A DNA stretch of 5,227 nucleotides from an uncultured Porphyromonadaceae bacterium (GTDB taxonomy: Bacteria; Bacteroidota; Bacteroidia; Bacteroidales; Muribaculaceae), in contig CABRZA010000155.1 of NCBI GenBank assembly GCA_902475285.1, forward strand, positions 1 to 5,227. Reading direction: 5' to 3'. Positions 1 through 5,210 of the stretch are shown here, one piece after another. A program made the translations under genes and the position numbers. The notes below the pieces were generated by a model. The model saw only the letters and a program-made list of their open reading frames with translations, ran no database searches and had not been told where the DNA came from. Each line of letters starts with the position of its first letter. The stretch's first letter is position 1.

Positions 1-1
1 G

Positions 2-9
2 TATATTTA
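2..9 (+). promoter_or_regulatory. Possible Bacteroidota -7 promoter box for the YbjN-like cluster
   Basis: TATATTTA matches the Bacteroidota -7 consensus TAnnTTTG at every fixed position except the last. It lies about 50 bases before the first start codon, a plausible leader length. The -33 element would fall before the window, so it cannot be checked. A single short match in AT-rich sequence is weak support. Confidence 0.3.
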
Positions 10-24
10 ATGTAATTACCCCGA

Positions 25-42
25 CGGCCTACCCTAAGGCTG
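25..42 (+). other. Small hairpin ahead of the first YbjN-like gene
   Basis: Bases 25-30 (CGGCCT) pair with 37-42 (AGGCTG), giving six pairs including one G-T around a six-base loop. No T-run follows, so it is not a good terminator for an upstream gene. If the promoter box at 2-9 is real, the hairpin sits in the 5' leader. It may be chance. Confidence 0.25.
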
Positions 43-61
43 ACGATTTAAAAAGCACGAT

Positions 62-490
62 ATGATAAACACTGAGTTGATTAAAGAGTGTCTCGATGTA
101 ATCGACCTCAAATATACCGAGCTCGACGACGGAGGTATCGCCGTGACCTTCTACGACGAGGAGTTCTTCCCCTATCAGGTCGTAACATTCATCCGCGTGG
201 CCGACGACCGCCTGCTCACCTTCTCCACGCGTGCCGTCGACTTCCACCCCGAAGGCGACCTCCTGGCCATGTGCAACCGCCACAACTGCCGTTGCCATGC
301 CCCCGCGGCATACGTCGACTCCAACGGCGACGTCGTGATGGACCGCGCCTTCCTCCTCGAAGATGAAGTGTCGCCCCACTTCGTGCTCAACTGCGTGGTG
401 CGCCCCTCGATATTCCTCCCAATGGAGTCTTTCGTCAACTTCACCCTCTCCGACGACGAGCTCGAAGAGAAGTGCCGTCGCCAACAATAA
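62..490 (+). CDS. YbjN-like domain protein, diverged first paralog
   Basis: A 142-residue, acidic, soluble protein with no signal peptide or membrane segment. It aligns over its whole length with the two following genes: an N-terminal helix (2-14), a strand region with an acidic turn (DDGG, 22-25), a central NRHNC motif (72-76), then a strand with a D/N-G turn (VDSNGDVV, 85-92) and a C-terminal helix. This arrangement, an N-containing helix followed by a 'dG' strand and a 'vS' helix, resembles the YbjN family, whose fold is like type III secretion chaperones; the biochemical role of that family is poorly defined. Unlike its neighbours it lacks the FGH segment and the ending W-x-AYVDLEK, and carries an extra charged tail (DDELEEKCRRQQ). 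The next gene starts 12 bases after its stop, so co-transcription is likely. Start chosen at the only ATG giving the shared N-terminus; an A-rich stretch precedes it, as is usual in Bacteroidota. Family assignment is by eye. Confidence 0.8.
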   Translation: MINTELIKECLDVIDLKYTELDDGGIAVTFYDEEFFPYQVVTFIRVADDRLLTFSTRAVDFHPEGDLLAMCNRHNCRCHAPAAYVDSNGDVVMDRAFLLEDEVSPHFVLNCVVRPSIFLPMESFVNFTLSDDELEEKCRRQQ

Positions 491-502
491 CACCCCTACG
501 CC

Positions 503-898
503 ATGTTAACCAAAGAACAGATACGAGGATTCCTCGACCAGATGAGCCTCTCCTCGCGAATCGACGAGGACGGCGACCTCATGATCGCCCTCGACCCCGA
601 CGAGAACTTCGGCCACCCCGTCCTCATAAGCATCATCGTCGAGCCCAACCGTGTGAGCTTCATCGGAAGCGCCCTGGGCTACGAGCCCGCCGGCGACCCC
701 CTCGTGCTCGCCAACCGAAACAATGCGCGCCGCAACTATCCCACTGCCGTGGTCCGCAACGGCCAGATGCGCATGGAGTATTCAGTATATATCAGCGAGG
801 AAGTTTCCGACGATTTCATCCGCAACTTCTGCCTACGCTCCGTCATGTCGTCCATATGGAGCGCCTACGTCGACCTCGAAAAAGAAAACATCGATTGA
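503..898 (+). CDS. YbjN-like domain protein, second paralog
   Basis: A 131-residue acidic cytoplasmic protein. Visible elements in order: an N-terminal helix with IRGFLD (7-12), an acidic turn DEDGD (21-25), a FGH segment (36-38), the central LANRNN motif (69-74), PTAVVRNG (80-87), the SEEVS turn (98-102), and the C-terminal W-x-AYVDLEK (119-127). It is roughly half identical to the gene that follows and clearly more distant from the gene before, so these two probably arose by the most recent duplication. No enzyme-like catalytic motif is seen. YbjN-type proteins have been proposed to act in protein interaction or stress signalling, but I cannot assign a partner. It lies 12 bases after the first paralog and 25 bases before the third, consistent with one transcript. 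Confidence 0.82.
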   Translation: MLTKEQIRGFLDQMSLSSRIDEDGDLMIALDPDENFGHPVLISIIVEPNRVSFIGSALGYEPAGDPLVLANRNNARRNYPTAVVRNGQMRMEYSVYISEEVSDDFIRNFCLRSVMSSIWSAYVDLEKENID

Positions 899-923
899 AT
901 CAACCCCTTAATACTTAAATACT

Positions 924-1310
924 ATGACAGTAGACAAAGCCCTCATCCGTGGTTACCTCGATGAGCTCCACATCTCTACCCGTATCGACGACGACGGCGA
1001 TATGGTAATCGTTCAGAGCGCCGACGACGACTTCGGCCACGACGTCGTTATCTTCGTGATCGTCAACAACAACCGCCTCAGCTACGCTGCCGGCGCGCCC
1101 GGTTACGAAACAAAAGGCGACCCCTACCACCTCGCAAACCGCCACAACTGCCAGAAGAACCTCCCCACCGCAGTAGTGCGCGACGGCAAGGTGCGCATGG
1201 AGTGCTCCTTCCTCCTCGACGAAGAAGTGTCCAAGGCATACATCGTCGAAAACTGCATCAAGATGGTCCTCGGTGCCATCTGGCGCGCTTACGTCGACCT
1301 CGAGAAATAA
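924..1310 (+). CDS. YbjN-like domain protein, third paralog
   Basis: A 128-residue acidic cytoplasmic protein and the closest relative of the preceding gene. Shared landmarks are IRGYLD (8-13), DDDGD (22-26), FGH (37-39), LANRHNC (70-76), LPTAVVRDG (80-88), DEEVS (99-103) and the terminal W-x-AYVDLEK (120-128), where the protein ends exactly. It shares the NRHNC cysteine with the first paralog but FGH and the C-terminus with the second, so the three form a graded series. The long A/T-rich gap before the ATG (about TTAATACTTAAATACT) is typical of Bacteroidota translation starts without a Shine-Dalgarno sequence. It is the last gene of the cluster: a strong terminator begins 16 bases after the stop. 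Function unknown beyond the YbjN-like fold, which I infer from motif layout. Confidence 0.82.
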   Translation: MTVDKALIRGYLDELHISTRIDDDGDMVIVQSADDDFGHDVVIFVIVNNNRLSYAAGAPGYETKGDPYHLANRHNCQKNLPTAVVRDGKVRMECSFLLDEEVSKAYIVENCIKMVLGAIWRAYVDLEK

Positions 1311-1325
1311 TCCTCGTCAACTTCC

Positions 1326-1370
1326 GAGCCCCCTGCCGCCGCCTCACCGGGCAGCCGGCGGGGGCTCTTT
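1326..1370 (+). terminator. Intrinsic terminator of the YbjN-like cluster
   Basis: GAGCCCCC (1326-1333) pairs perfectly with GGGGGCTC (1360-1367). After a one-base bulge the stem continues with GCCG (1335-1338) pairing with CGGC (1356-1359). A short T-rich tract follows (TTT, then GCTTT). Position just after the third paralog's stop codon and stem strength make this a convincing terminator that separates the cluster from the SIMPL gene. Confidence 0.85.
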
Positions 1371-1426
1371 GCTTTCGCCGAACCATCAGCCGCTCCACGG
1401 CGTTGCTATATCAAACATAAAACACT

Positions 1427-2131
1427 ATGAAACCATCTCTCATCATATCATCGGCCATCATCGGTGTGGCAATAGTAATCCTCGGTTTTGCCCTCAAAGG
1501 AGGCATCGACAACTTCTCAAACCGAGAGCGAGTAGTCACCGTACGCGGCCTCTGCGAAAAAGAAGTCAGCGCAAACAAGGTCACATGGCCAATCGTTACA
1601 AAAGAAGTGGGCAACGACCTCGTGGCGCTCTACACCAAAATCGAAAGCACCAACAAGGCAATCACCGCATTCCTCGCCGAAGGCGGCATCCAGCCCTCCG
1701 AGATTTCAGTTAATCCTCCACAGGTCTACGACTACGCCGCCGAGCGCTACGGCAACCAGGACGTACGCTACCGCTACCAGGTCACCAACGTCGTCGTCGT
1801 AACATCCGATAAAGTCGACCTCGTCCGATCCCTCATCCAGAAGCAGACCGATCTCCTCCGCCAGGGAATCGCAGTCGTCGCCGGCGACTACAACTACCAG
1901 ACAACCTACGAGTATACCGACCTCAACTCCATCAAGCCCGACATGATTGCCGACGCCACAGCCAAGGCTCGCGAGGCTGCCGTAACATTCGCCAACGACT
2001 CCCACAGTAAGCTCGGCAAAATAAAGACCGCACAGCAGGGACAGTTCTCAATCAACGACCGCGACCAGTACACCCCCAACATCAAAACCGTCCGCGTAGT
2101 CACCTACATCACCTACTACATCCAGGACTGA
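1427..2131 (+). CDS. SIMPL (DUF541) domain protein with N-terminal membrane anchor
   Basis: A 234-residue protein. Residues 5-24 form one hydrophobic helix after MKPS, which should anchor it in the inner membrane with the rest outside the cytoplasm; no lipobox cysteine or clear signal peptidase site follows, so an uncleaved anchor is more likely. The remainder matches the SIMPL family: the opening strand VVTVRGLCEKEVSAN (36-50), a helix with ALYTKIESTN, the YRYQVTN-VVVVTSDK strand and helix (115-129), and the closing ADATAKAREAAVTFAND...LGKI region (175-199) with an RVVTYITYYI final strand. SIMPL proteins are widespread envelope proteins (E. coli YggE, Brucella BP26) linked to oxidative stress or channel-like assemblies, without an agreed activity. 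It stands alone: a terminator lies upstream and a 186-base spacer downstream. I see no clear TAnnTTTG promoter in the 56 bases between that terminator and the start. Confidence 0.88.
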   Translation: MKPSLIISSAIIGVAIVILGFALKGGIDNFSNRERVVTVRGLCEKEVSANKVTWPIVTKEVGNDLVALYTKIESTNKAITAFLAEGGIQPSEISVNPPQVYDYAAERYGNQDVRYRYQVTNVVVVTSDKVDLVRSLIQKQTDLLRQGIAVVAGDYNYQTTYEYTDLNSIKPDMIADATAKAREAAVTFANDSHSKLGKIKTAQQGQFSINDRDQYTPNIKTVRVVTYITYYIQD

Positions 2132-2135
2132 ACCC

Positions 2136-2152
2136 AAGCCTCGAAGAGGCGG
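2136..2152. repeat. GAA-loop hairpin, copy 1 of a 17-base covarying element
   Basis: GCCTC (2138-2142) and GAGGC (2146-2150) form a perfect five-pair stem around a GAA triloop, five bases after the SIMPL stop codon. The 17-base unit differs from the copy at 5211-5227 at four positions; two of these are a compensated stem pair (C-G in place of T-A). No T-run follows, so it is not a standard terminator. Confidence 0.6.
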
Positions 2153-2226
2153 TAGTGTCATCGTCATATCATCTCTTCGGGATTTCGGCTTCTGCAACAT
2201 CCCCAAATGGCGCTTTTTGTTTCGGC

Positions 2227-2246
2227 CGCGAGCTCCAGCGAGCGCG
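2227..2246. repeat. Imperfect hairpin built from a GCGAGC direct repeat
   Basis: GCGAGC occurs at 2228-2233 and 2238-2243. GCTC (2232-2235) pairs with GAGC (2240-2243) around a CAGC loop, and CGC (2227-2229) pairs with GCG (2244-2246) past a GA bulge. It lies between the SIMPL gene and the porX promoter. The remaining spacer (2153-2226) contains only a weak GGGAT/ATCCC pairing (2179-2183 with 2199-2203) before CTTTTTGTTT (2213-2222), which might act as a poor SIMPL terminator. Confidence 0.4.
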
Positions 2247-2263
2247 TTAAGAGAAGTTAATTC

Positions 2264-2296
2264 TTGCCGCACCCCCGGCTTTTTATCTTATATTTG
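2264..2296 (+). promoter_or_regulatory. Bacteroidota-type promoter of the porX-tsaE-birA operon
   Basis: TATATTTG (2289-2296) is a full match to the Bacteroidota -7 consensus TAnnTTTG. A TTG at 2264-2266 lies 22 bases before it, close to the spacing expected for the -33 TTTG element, though the fourth base does not fit. Transcription would begin near 2301-2305, leaving an A-rich leader of about 15 bases before the ATG at 2318. No other promoter is apparent up to 5044. Confidence 0.65.
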
Positions 2297-2317
2297 TATA
2301 TCACAAAACACGATATT

Positions 2318-3856
2318 ATGAGCCGCATACTCTGGGCCGACGACGAAATCGACCTCCTCAAACCCCACCTCTTGTTCCTCCGGGGCAAGGGATACGACGT
2401 CGTGACCGCCAACAACGGTCGCGACGCACTCGACATGGCCGCCGCCGAGCATTTCGACCTCATCATCCTCGACGAGAATATGCCCGGCCTCACCGGCCTC
2501 GAGACCCTCCAGCTCGTAAAGCAGCGCCTCCCGCAGATTCCCGTTATCATGATTACAAAAAGCGAGGAGGAGAACATAATGGACCAGGCAGTAGGAAGCA
2601 AGATTGCCGACTACCTCATAAAGCCCGTCAATCCAAACCAGATTCTAATCGCAATAAAGAAACACCTCCACTCCGAGCGCCTCGTCAGCGAGAAAGCCAC
2701 GCGCGACTATCGCGAGGACTTCGGCCGCATCGGTGAGCTAATAAACACCGCCGACACCGTCGACGACTGGATGAACCTCTACAACCTCCTCGTATACCGA
2801 GAGATGGAGCTCGCCGGAACCGATACCGGCATGGCCGAACTCCTCGAAAACCAGAAGCGCGAGGCAAACTCCGAGTTCTACAAATGGGTGCGACGCCACT
2901 ACGAGGAATGGGTCGCCGACCCCGACACCGCGCCCCTCATGAGCCCACGCATACTCCCCCGCGAGGTATTCCCCATCCTCGAAAAAGGCGAGAAGGTATT
3001 CGTGATTCTCATCGACAACTTCCGCCTCGACCAGTGGCGCACAATAATGCCCATCCTCGCCGAGCATTTCACCTTCGACGAGCGCCTCTACACCACAATC
3101 CTCCCCACGGCCACGCAGTATGCCCGCAACGCCATCTTTTCGGGCCTCATGCCCGCCGACATCGAGCGCCTCTTCCCCGAGCTGTGGGTCGACGAGGACT
3201 CCGAAGAAGGGAAGAACCTCAACGAGTCGCCACTCATTGCCACGCTCCTCGAGCGATACCGCAAGCCGTGGCGCTTCTCCTACAATAAAATCAACGACAC
3301 CGCCGCCGGCGAGCGCCTCCTCCGAGAGTTCTCCCGCCTCGAAGCCAACGAGCTCAATGTCATCGTCTTCAACTTCATCGACATGCTCTCACATGCACGA
3401 ACCGAAAGCAAGATGATACGAGAGCTCGCCGCAACCAACGCCGCCTACCGCTCCCTCACCGAATCGTGGTTCCGCCACTCGTCGGCACTCGAAATTTTCC
3501 GCCGCATCGCCGACAGCGGCGCCCGCATAGTCCTAACAACCGACCACGGCACAATCCGAGTCGACAACGCCGTAAAGGTCGTCGGCGACAAGAACACCAA
3601 CACCAACCTACGCTACAAGCTCGGAAAGAACCTCGGCTACAACTCCCGACAGGTATACGAAATAAAGACGCCCCGCCGCTACGGCCTCCCCGCGCCAAAT
3701 GTCTCAACCACATATATCTTCGCGCCGCCCTACGACTTCTTCGCCTACCCAAACAACTACAACTACTACGTGCAGTACTACACCGGCACATTCCAGCACG
3801 GTGGTATATCCATGGAAGAAATGCTCGTGCCCCTAATAACCCTCACGCCCAAGTAA
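2318..3856 (+). CDS. porX: PorX-type response regulator with PglZ domain
   Basis: A 512-residue two-domain regulator, close to the usual PorX length. The N-terminal receiver (about 1-118) has the acidic pocket D8-D9, phospho-acceptor D52 in LDENMPG, T80 and K102 (IKP), so all switch residues are present. A helical linker (about 120-215) leads to a C-terminal PglZ domain of the alkaline phosphatase superfamily: D233 (ILIDNFR), candidate nucleophile T264 or T266 (LPTATQYARNAIFSG), D355 and H359 (FIDMLSH), D409-H410 (TTDHGT) and H494 (FQHGG) are the expected metal-site residues. In Porphyromonas gingivalis PorX is paired with the kinase PorY and controls type IX secretion, and the PglZ domain has been reported to cleave phosphodiesters. 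No kinase or secretion gene is visible here, so the target is unknown. The frame stays open back to a TTG at 2264, but that codon overlaps the -33 element and lies before the predicted transcript start; the ATG begins the typical SRILWADDE receiver strand. tsaE follows after 13 bases. Confidence 0.93.
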   Translation: MSRILWADDEIDLLKPHLLFLRGKGYDVVTANNGRDALDMAAAEHFDLIILDENMPGLTGLETLQLVKQRLPQIPVIMITKSEEENIMDQAVGSKIADYLIKPVNPNQILIAIKKHLHSERLVSEKATRDYREDFGRIGELINTADTVDDWMNLYNLLVYREMELAGTDTGMAELLENQKREANSEFYKWVRRHYEEWVADPDTAPLMSPRILPREVFPILEKGEKVFVILIDNFRLDQWRTIMPILAEHFTFDERLYTTILPTATQYARNAIFSGLMPADIERLFPELWVDEDSEEGKNLNESPLIATLLERYRKPWRFSYNKINDTAAGERLLREFSRLEANELNVIVFNFIDMLSHARTESKMIRELAATNAAYRSLTESWFRHSSALEIFRRIADSGARIVLTTDHGTIRVDNAVKVVGDKNTNTNLRYKLGKNLGYNSRQVYEIKTPRRYGLPAPNVSTTYIFAPPYDFFAYPNNYNYYVQYYTGTFQHGGISMEEMLVPLITLTPK

Positions 3857-3869
3857 TTAAGTAACTCGC

Positions 3870-4295
3870 ATGAAAACAATTCAGATTCCCAACGAAGCCG
3901 CCCTCCCCGAGGCAGCACGCGAATTTGCCGCCATTATGGGCGACAACACCGTATTCGCTTTCTACGGCGACATGGGCGCCGGTAAGACCACGTTCATCAA
4001 CGCACTCTGCCGACAGCTCGGCGTCGACACCGACGACACCGCCTCCCCGACATTCGCACTCATCAACGAATACCGCTCCGACACCACCGCCGAACTCATA
4101 TACCACTTCGACTTCTACCGCATCGAAGACCTCGACGAAGCCCTCGAACTCGGCATCGAAGACTATTTCGACTCCGGTGCCGTGTGTCTAATAGAGTGGC
4201 CCGAACGCATCGCCGCTGCACTCCCCGCCGACACCGTAACCGTACGCATCCGTGTCAACGACGACGACAGCCGCACCCTCGAAATATCCGAATGA
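3870..4295 (+). CDS. tsaE: tRNA threonylcarbamoyladenosine biosynthesis ATPase TsaE
   Basis: A 141-residue P-loop protein of normal family length. TsaE works with TsaB and TsaD in the cytoplasm to add threonylcarbamoyl to A37 of ANN-reading tRNAs, its ATP hydrolysis resetting the complex. Diagnostic motifs are all present: Walker A GDMGAGKTT (33-41, with K39 and T40), the switch segment SPTFALINEY (59-68), HFDFYRI (79-85) and the LIEWPER motif (107-113) with E109 and W110. The ATG at 3870 gives the standard MKTIQI strand; 13 bases separate it from the porX stop, and no promoter is seen between. Its stop overlaps the next start in the ATGA arrangement, suggesting translational coupling. Partner genes tsaB, tsaC and tsaD are not in the window. 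Confidence 0.96.
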   Translation: MKTIQIPNEAALPEAAREFAAIMGDNTVFAFYGDMGAGKTTFINALCRQLGVDTDDTASPTFALINEYRSDTTAELIYHFDFYRIEDLDEALELGIEDYFDSGAVCLIEWPERIAAALPADTVTVRIRVNDDDSRTLEISE

Positions 4296-5044
4296 TTATG
4301 AAGACTCCACCCATCGAATGGATTCCGGCCTGCGCCAGCACCAACGACCGGGCCGCCCTCGCCGACGCCGACATCGTCGTAGCCGCCGACCTCCAGACTG
4401 CCGGCCGAGGACAGCGCGGCAACTCATGGGAGGCCGAGCCCGGACAGAACCTCACCTTCTCCATCCGCCTCGGCCTCGACCTCACCCCCGACCGCCTCTT
4501 CGACTTCTCCATCGCCGTAGCCCTCGGAGTGGCCGATACTGTGGCCCGGGAGCTCGCCGATGCCGGCGTCAATGAGCCCGTCACCGTAAAGTGGCCCAAC
4601 GACGTATATGTCGGCACAAACAAAATTGCCGGCATACTCATCGAAAACCGCCTCAGCGGCGCGCACCTCGACTACGTCGTCGCCGGCGTGGGCGTCAACG
4701 TCAACCAGCTCACATTCCTCAGCGACGCCCCCAACCCCGTGTCGCTCGCACAGCTCACCGACCGAGAGTACGACCTCCGCGCACTCCTCGAACTCATGAT
4801 ATCCGATATCATGAAGCGCGTCGAAGCCTGCCAGCCCCTCGCCGACGCCGTCGAGGCACGCAAGGAATACTTCCGCCGCCTCTACCTCGCCGACCGACGC
4901 GAGCACACCTTCTACCTCGCCGACGGCACCCCCATAAAAGCATCCATCGTCGCCGTAGAGCCATCCGGACACATCACCCTCTCCAACGGCCAGTCCTACG
5001 CCTTCAAGGAAATCGCCTACCACATCCTCGGCCGCCGAATCTGA
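4292..5044 (+). CDS. birA: Biotin--[acetyl-CoA-carboxylase] ligase BirA (class I, no DNA-binding domain)
   Basis: A 250-residue cytoplasmic enzyme that activates biotin with ATP and attaches it to the lysine of biotin carboxyl carrier proteins. Visible motifs in order: STND (16-19), the biotin/ATP loop AGRGQRGNSW (37-46), KWPND (100-104), KIAGILIE with catalytic-loop lysine K111, and GVGVNVN (132-138), then a C-terminal SH3-like domain (about 203-246, THFYLADG-type strand to AYHILGR). There is no N-terminal winged helix, so unlike E. coli BirA it should not repress biotin genes. The frame is open further upstream inside tsaE, but that extension is arginine-rich shadow sequence. The ATG at 4292 overlaps the tsaE stop as ATGA; a second in-frame ATG at 4298 is an equally plausible start, giving 248 residues. 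A terminator follows 11 bases after the stop. Confidence 0.95.
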   Translation: MIMKTPPIEWIPACASTNDRAALADADIVVAADLQTAGRGQRGNSWEAEPGQNLTFSIRLGLDLTPDRLFDFSIAVALGVADTVARELADAGVNEPVTVKWPNDVYVGTNKIAGILIENRLSGAHLDYVVAGVGVNVNQLTFLSDAPNPVSLAQLTDREYDLRALLELMISDIMKRVEACQPLADAVEARKEYFRRLYLADRREHTFYLADGTPIKASIVAVEPSGHITLSNGQSYAFKEIAYHILGRRI

Positions 5045-5055
5045 CTGTTTAAAGC

Positions 5056-5082
5056 AGGGGGGTGTTGCAAAACCCCTCTTTT
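5056..5082 (+). terminator. Probable intrinsic terminator of the porX-tsaE-birA operon
   Basis: AGGGG (5056-5060) can pair with CCCCT (5073-5077), or GGGGT (5059-5063) with ACCCC (5072-5076) with an eight-base loop; CTTTT follows (5078-5082). The stem is short but pure G-C, correctly placed 11 bases after the birA stop. The loop sequence is part of a direct repeat found again at 5101-5115. Confidence 0.65.
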
Positions 5083-5115
5083 AGAGTGTACCGCCTCGGT
5101 GGGGGTGTTGCAAAA
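5058..5115. repeat. Pair of 15-bp direct repeats GGGGGTGTTGCAAAA
   Basis: Exact copies lie at 5058-5072 and 5101-5115, starting 43 bases apart. Each is followed by a TTTTAG six or seven bases on (5079-5084 and 5123-5128). Only the first copy has the CCCC needed to close a terminator stem; the second continues GGCCGTG instead. A partial third copy, GTGCAAAACC, is at 5194-5203. Between the two full copies, ACCG (5090-5093) can pair with CGGT (5097-5100). Confidence 0.75.
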
Positions 5116-5131
5116 GGCCGTGTTTTAGCAA

Positions 5132-5148
5132 GAGTCGCGAAGCGACGA
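5132..5148. repeat. GAA-loop hairpin, copy 2 of the covarying element
   Basis: GTCGC (5134-5138) pairs with GCGAC (5142-5146) around GAA. The 17-base unit, opening GAGTC and closing GACGA, matches the copy at 5211-5227 except at two positions, which are partners in the stem (G-C here, T-A there). Confidence 0.7.
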
Positions 5149-5160
5149 TATTATTGTTAA

Positions 5161-5187
5161 CCCCAGACGACCGCAGGGAGTCTGGGG
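5161..5187. repeat. Perfect 8-bp stem-loop between hairpin copies 2 and 3
   Basis: CCCCAGAC (5161-5168) pairs perfectly with GTCTGGGG (5180-5187) around an 11-base loop. It contains GACGA (5166-5170) and GAGTC (5178-5182), the two end words of the 17-base hairpin unit, but in the opposite order. No T-run follows, so it is not a typical one-directional terminator. Confidence 0.7.
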
Positions 5188-5210
5188 ATTCAAGTGCAAA
5201 ACCGACGAAT

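Noticed and set aside
29..493. Antisense open frame (154 codons) opposite the first YbjN-like gene
   Set aside because: Same compositional shadow, rich in V, E, G and H with no domain pattern; the + strand frame has clear paralogs next door while the antisense frame does not.
472..918. Alternative + strand frame (148 codons) overlapping the second YbjN-like gene
   Set aside because: The product is dominated by R, P and H, the signature of a frame-shifted GC-rich gene, and conflicts with the paralog at the same place.
1371..1426. Promoter for the SIMPL gene
   Set aside because: No TAnnTTTG box with a correctly spaced TTTG was found; TATATCAA near 1407 lacks the TTTG half. Transcription may come from a weak promoter or read-through, but nothing specific can be called.
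3466..3864. Alternative + strand frame (132 codons) within the end of porX
   Set aside because: Arginine- and proline-rich shadow; the porX frame here carries D409-H410 and H494 of the PglZ site.
4184..4291. N-terminal extension of birA inside tsaE
   Set aside because: The extension is arginine-rich and unlike any biotin ligase N-terminus, and is not a winged helix; the ATGA overlap start at 4292 fits the family.
4424..5023. Long antisense open frame (199 codons) opposite birA
   Set aside because: It is a shadow of birA: C-ending codons on the + strand read as G-starting codons on the other, giving a low-complexity V/G/E/D/A-rich product without motifs. The birA frame has all family motifs.
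5161..5187. Intrinsic terminator
   Set aside because: The stem is strong but no T-run follows on either strand (GGGGATTCAAG on +, and GGGGTTAACAA on the other), so a standard terminator role is not supported.
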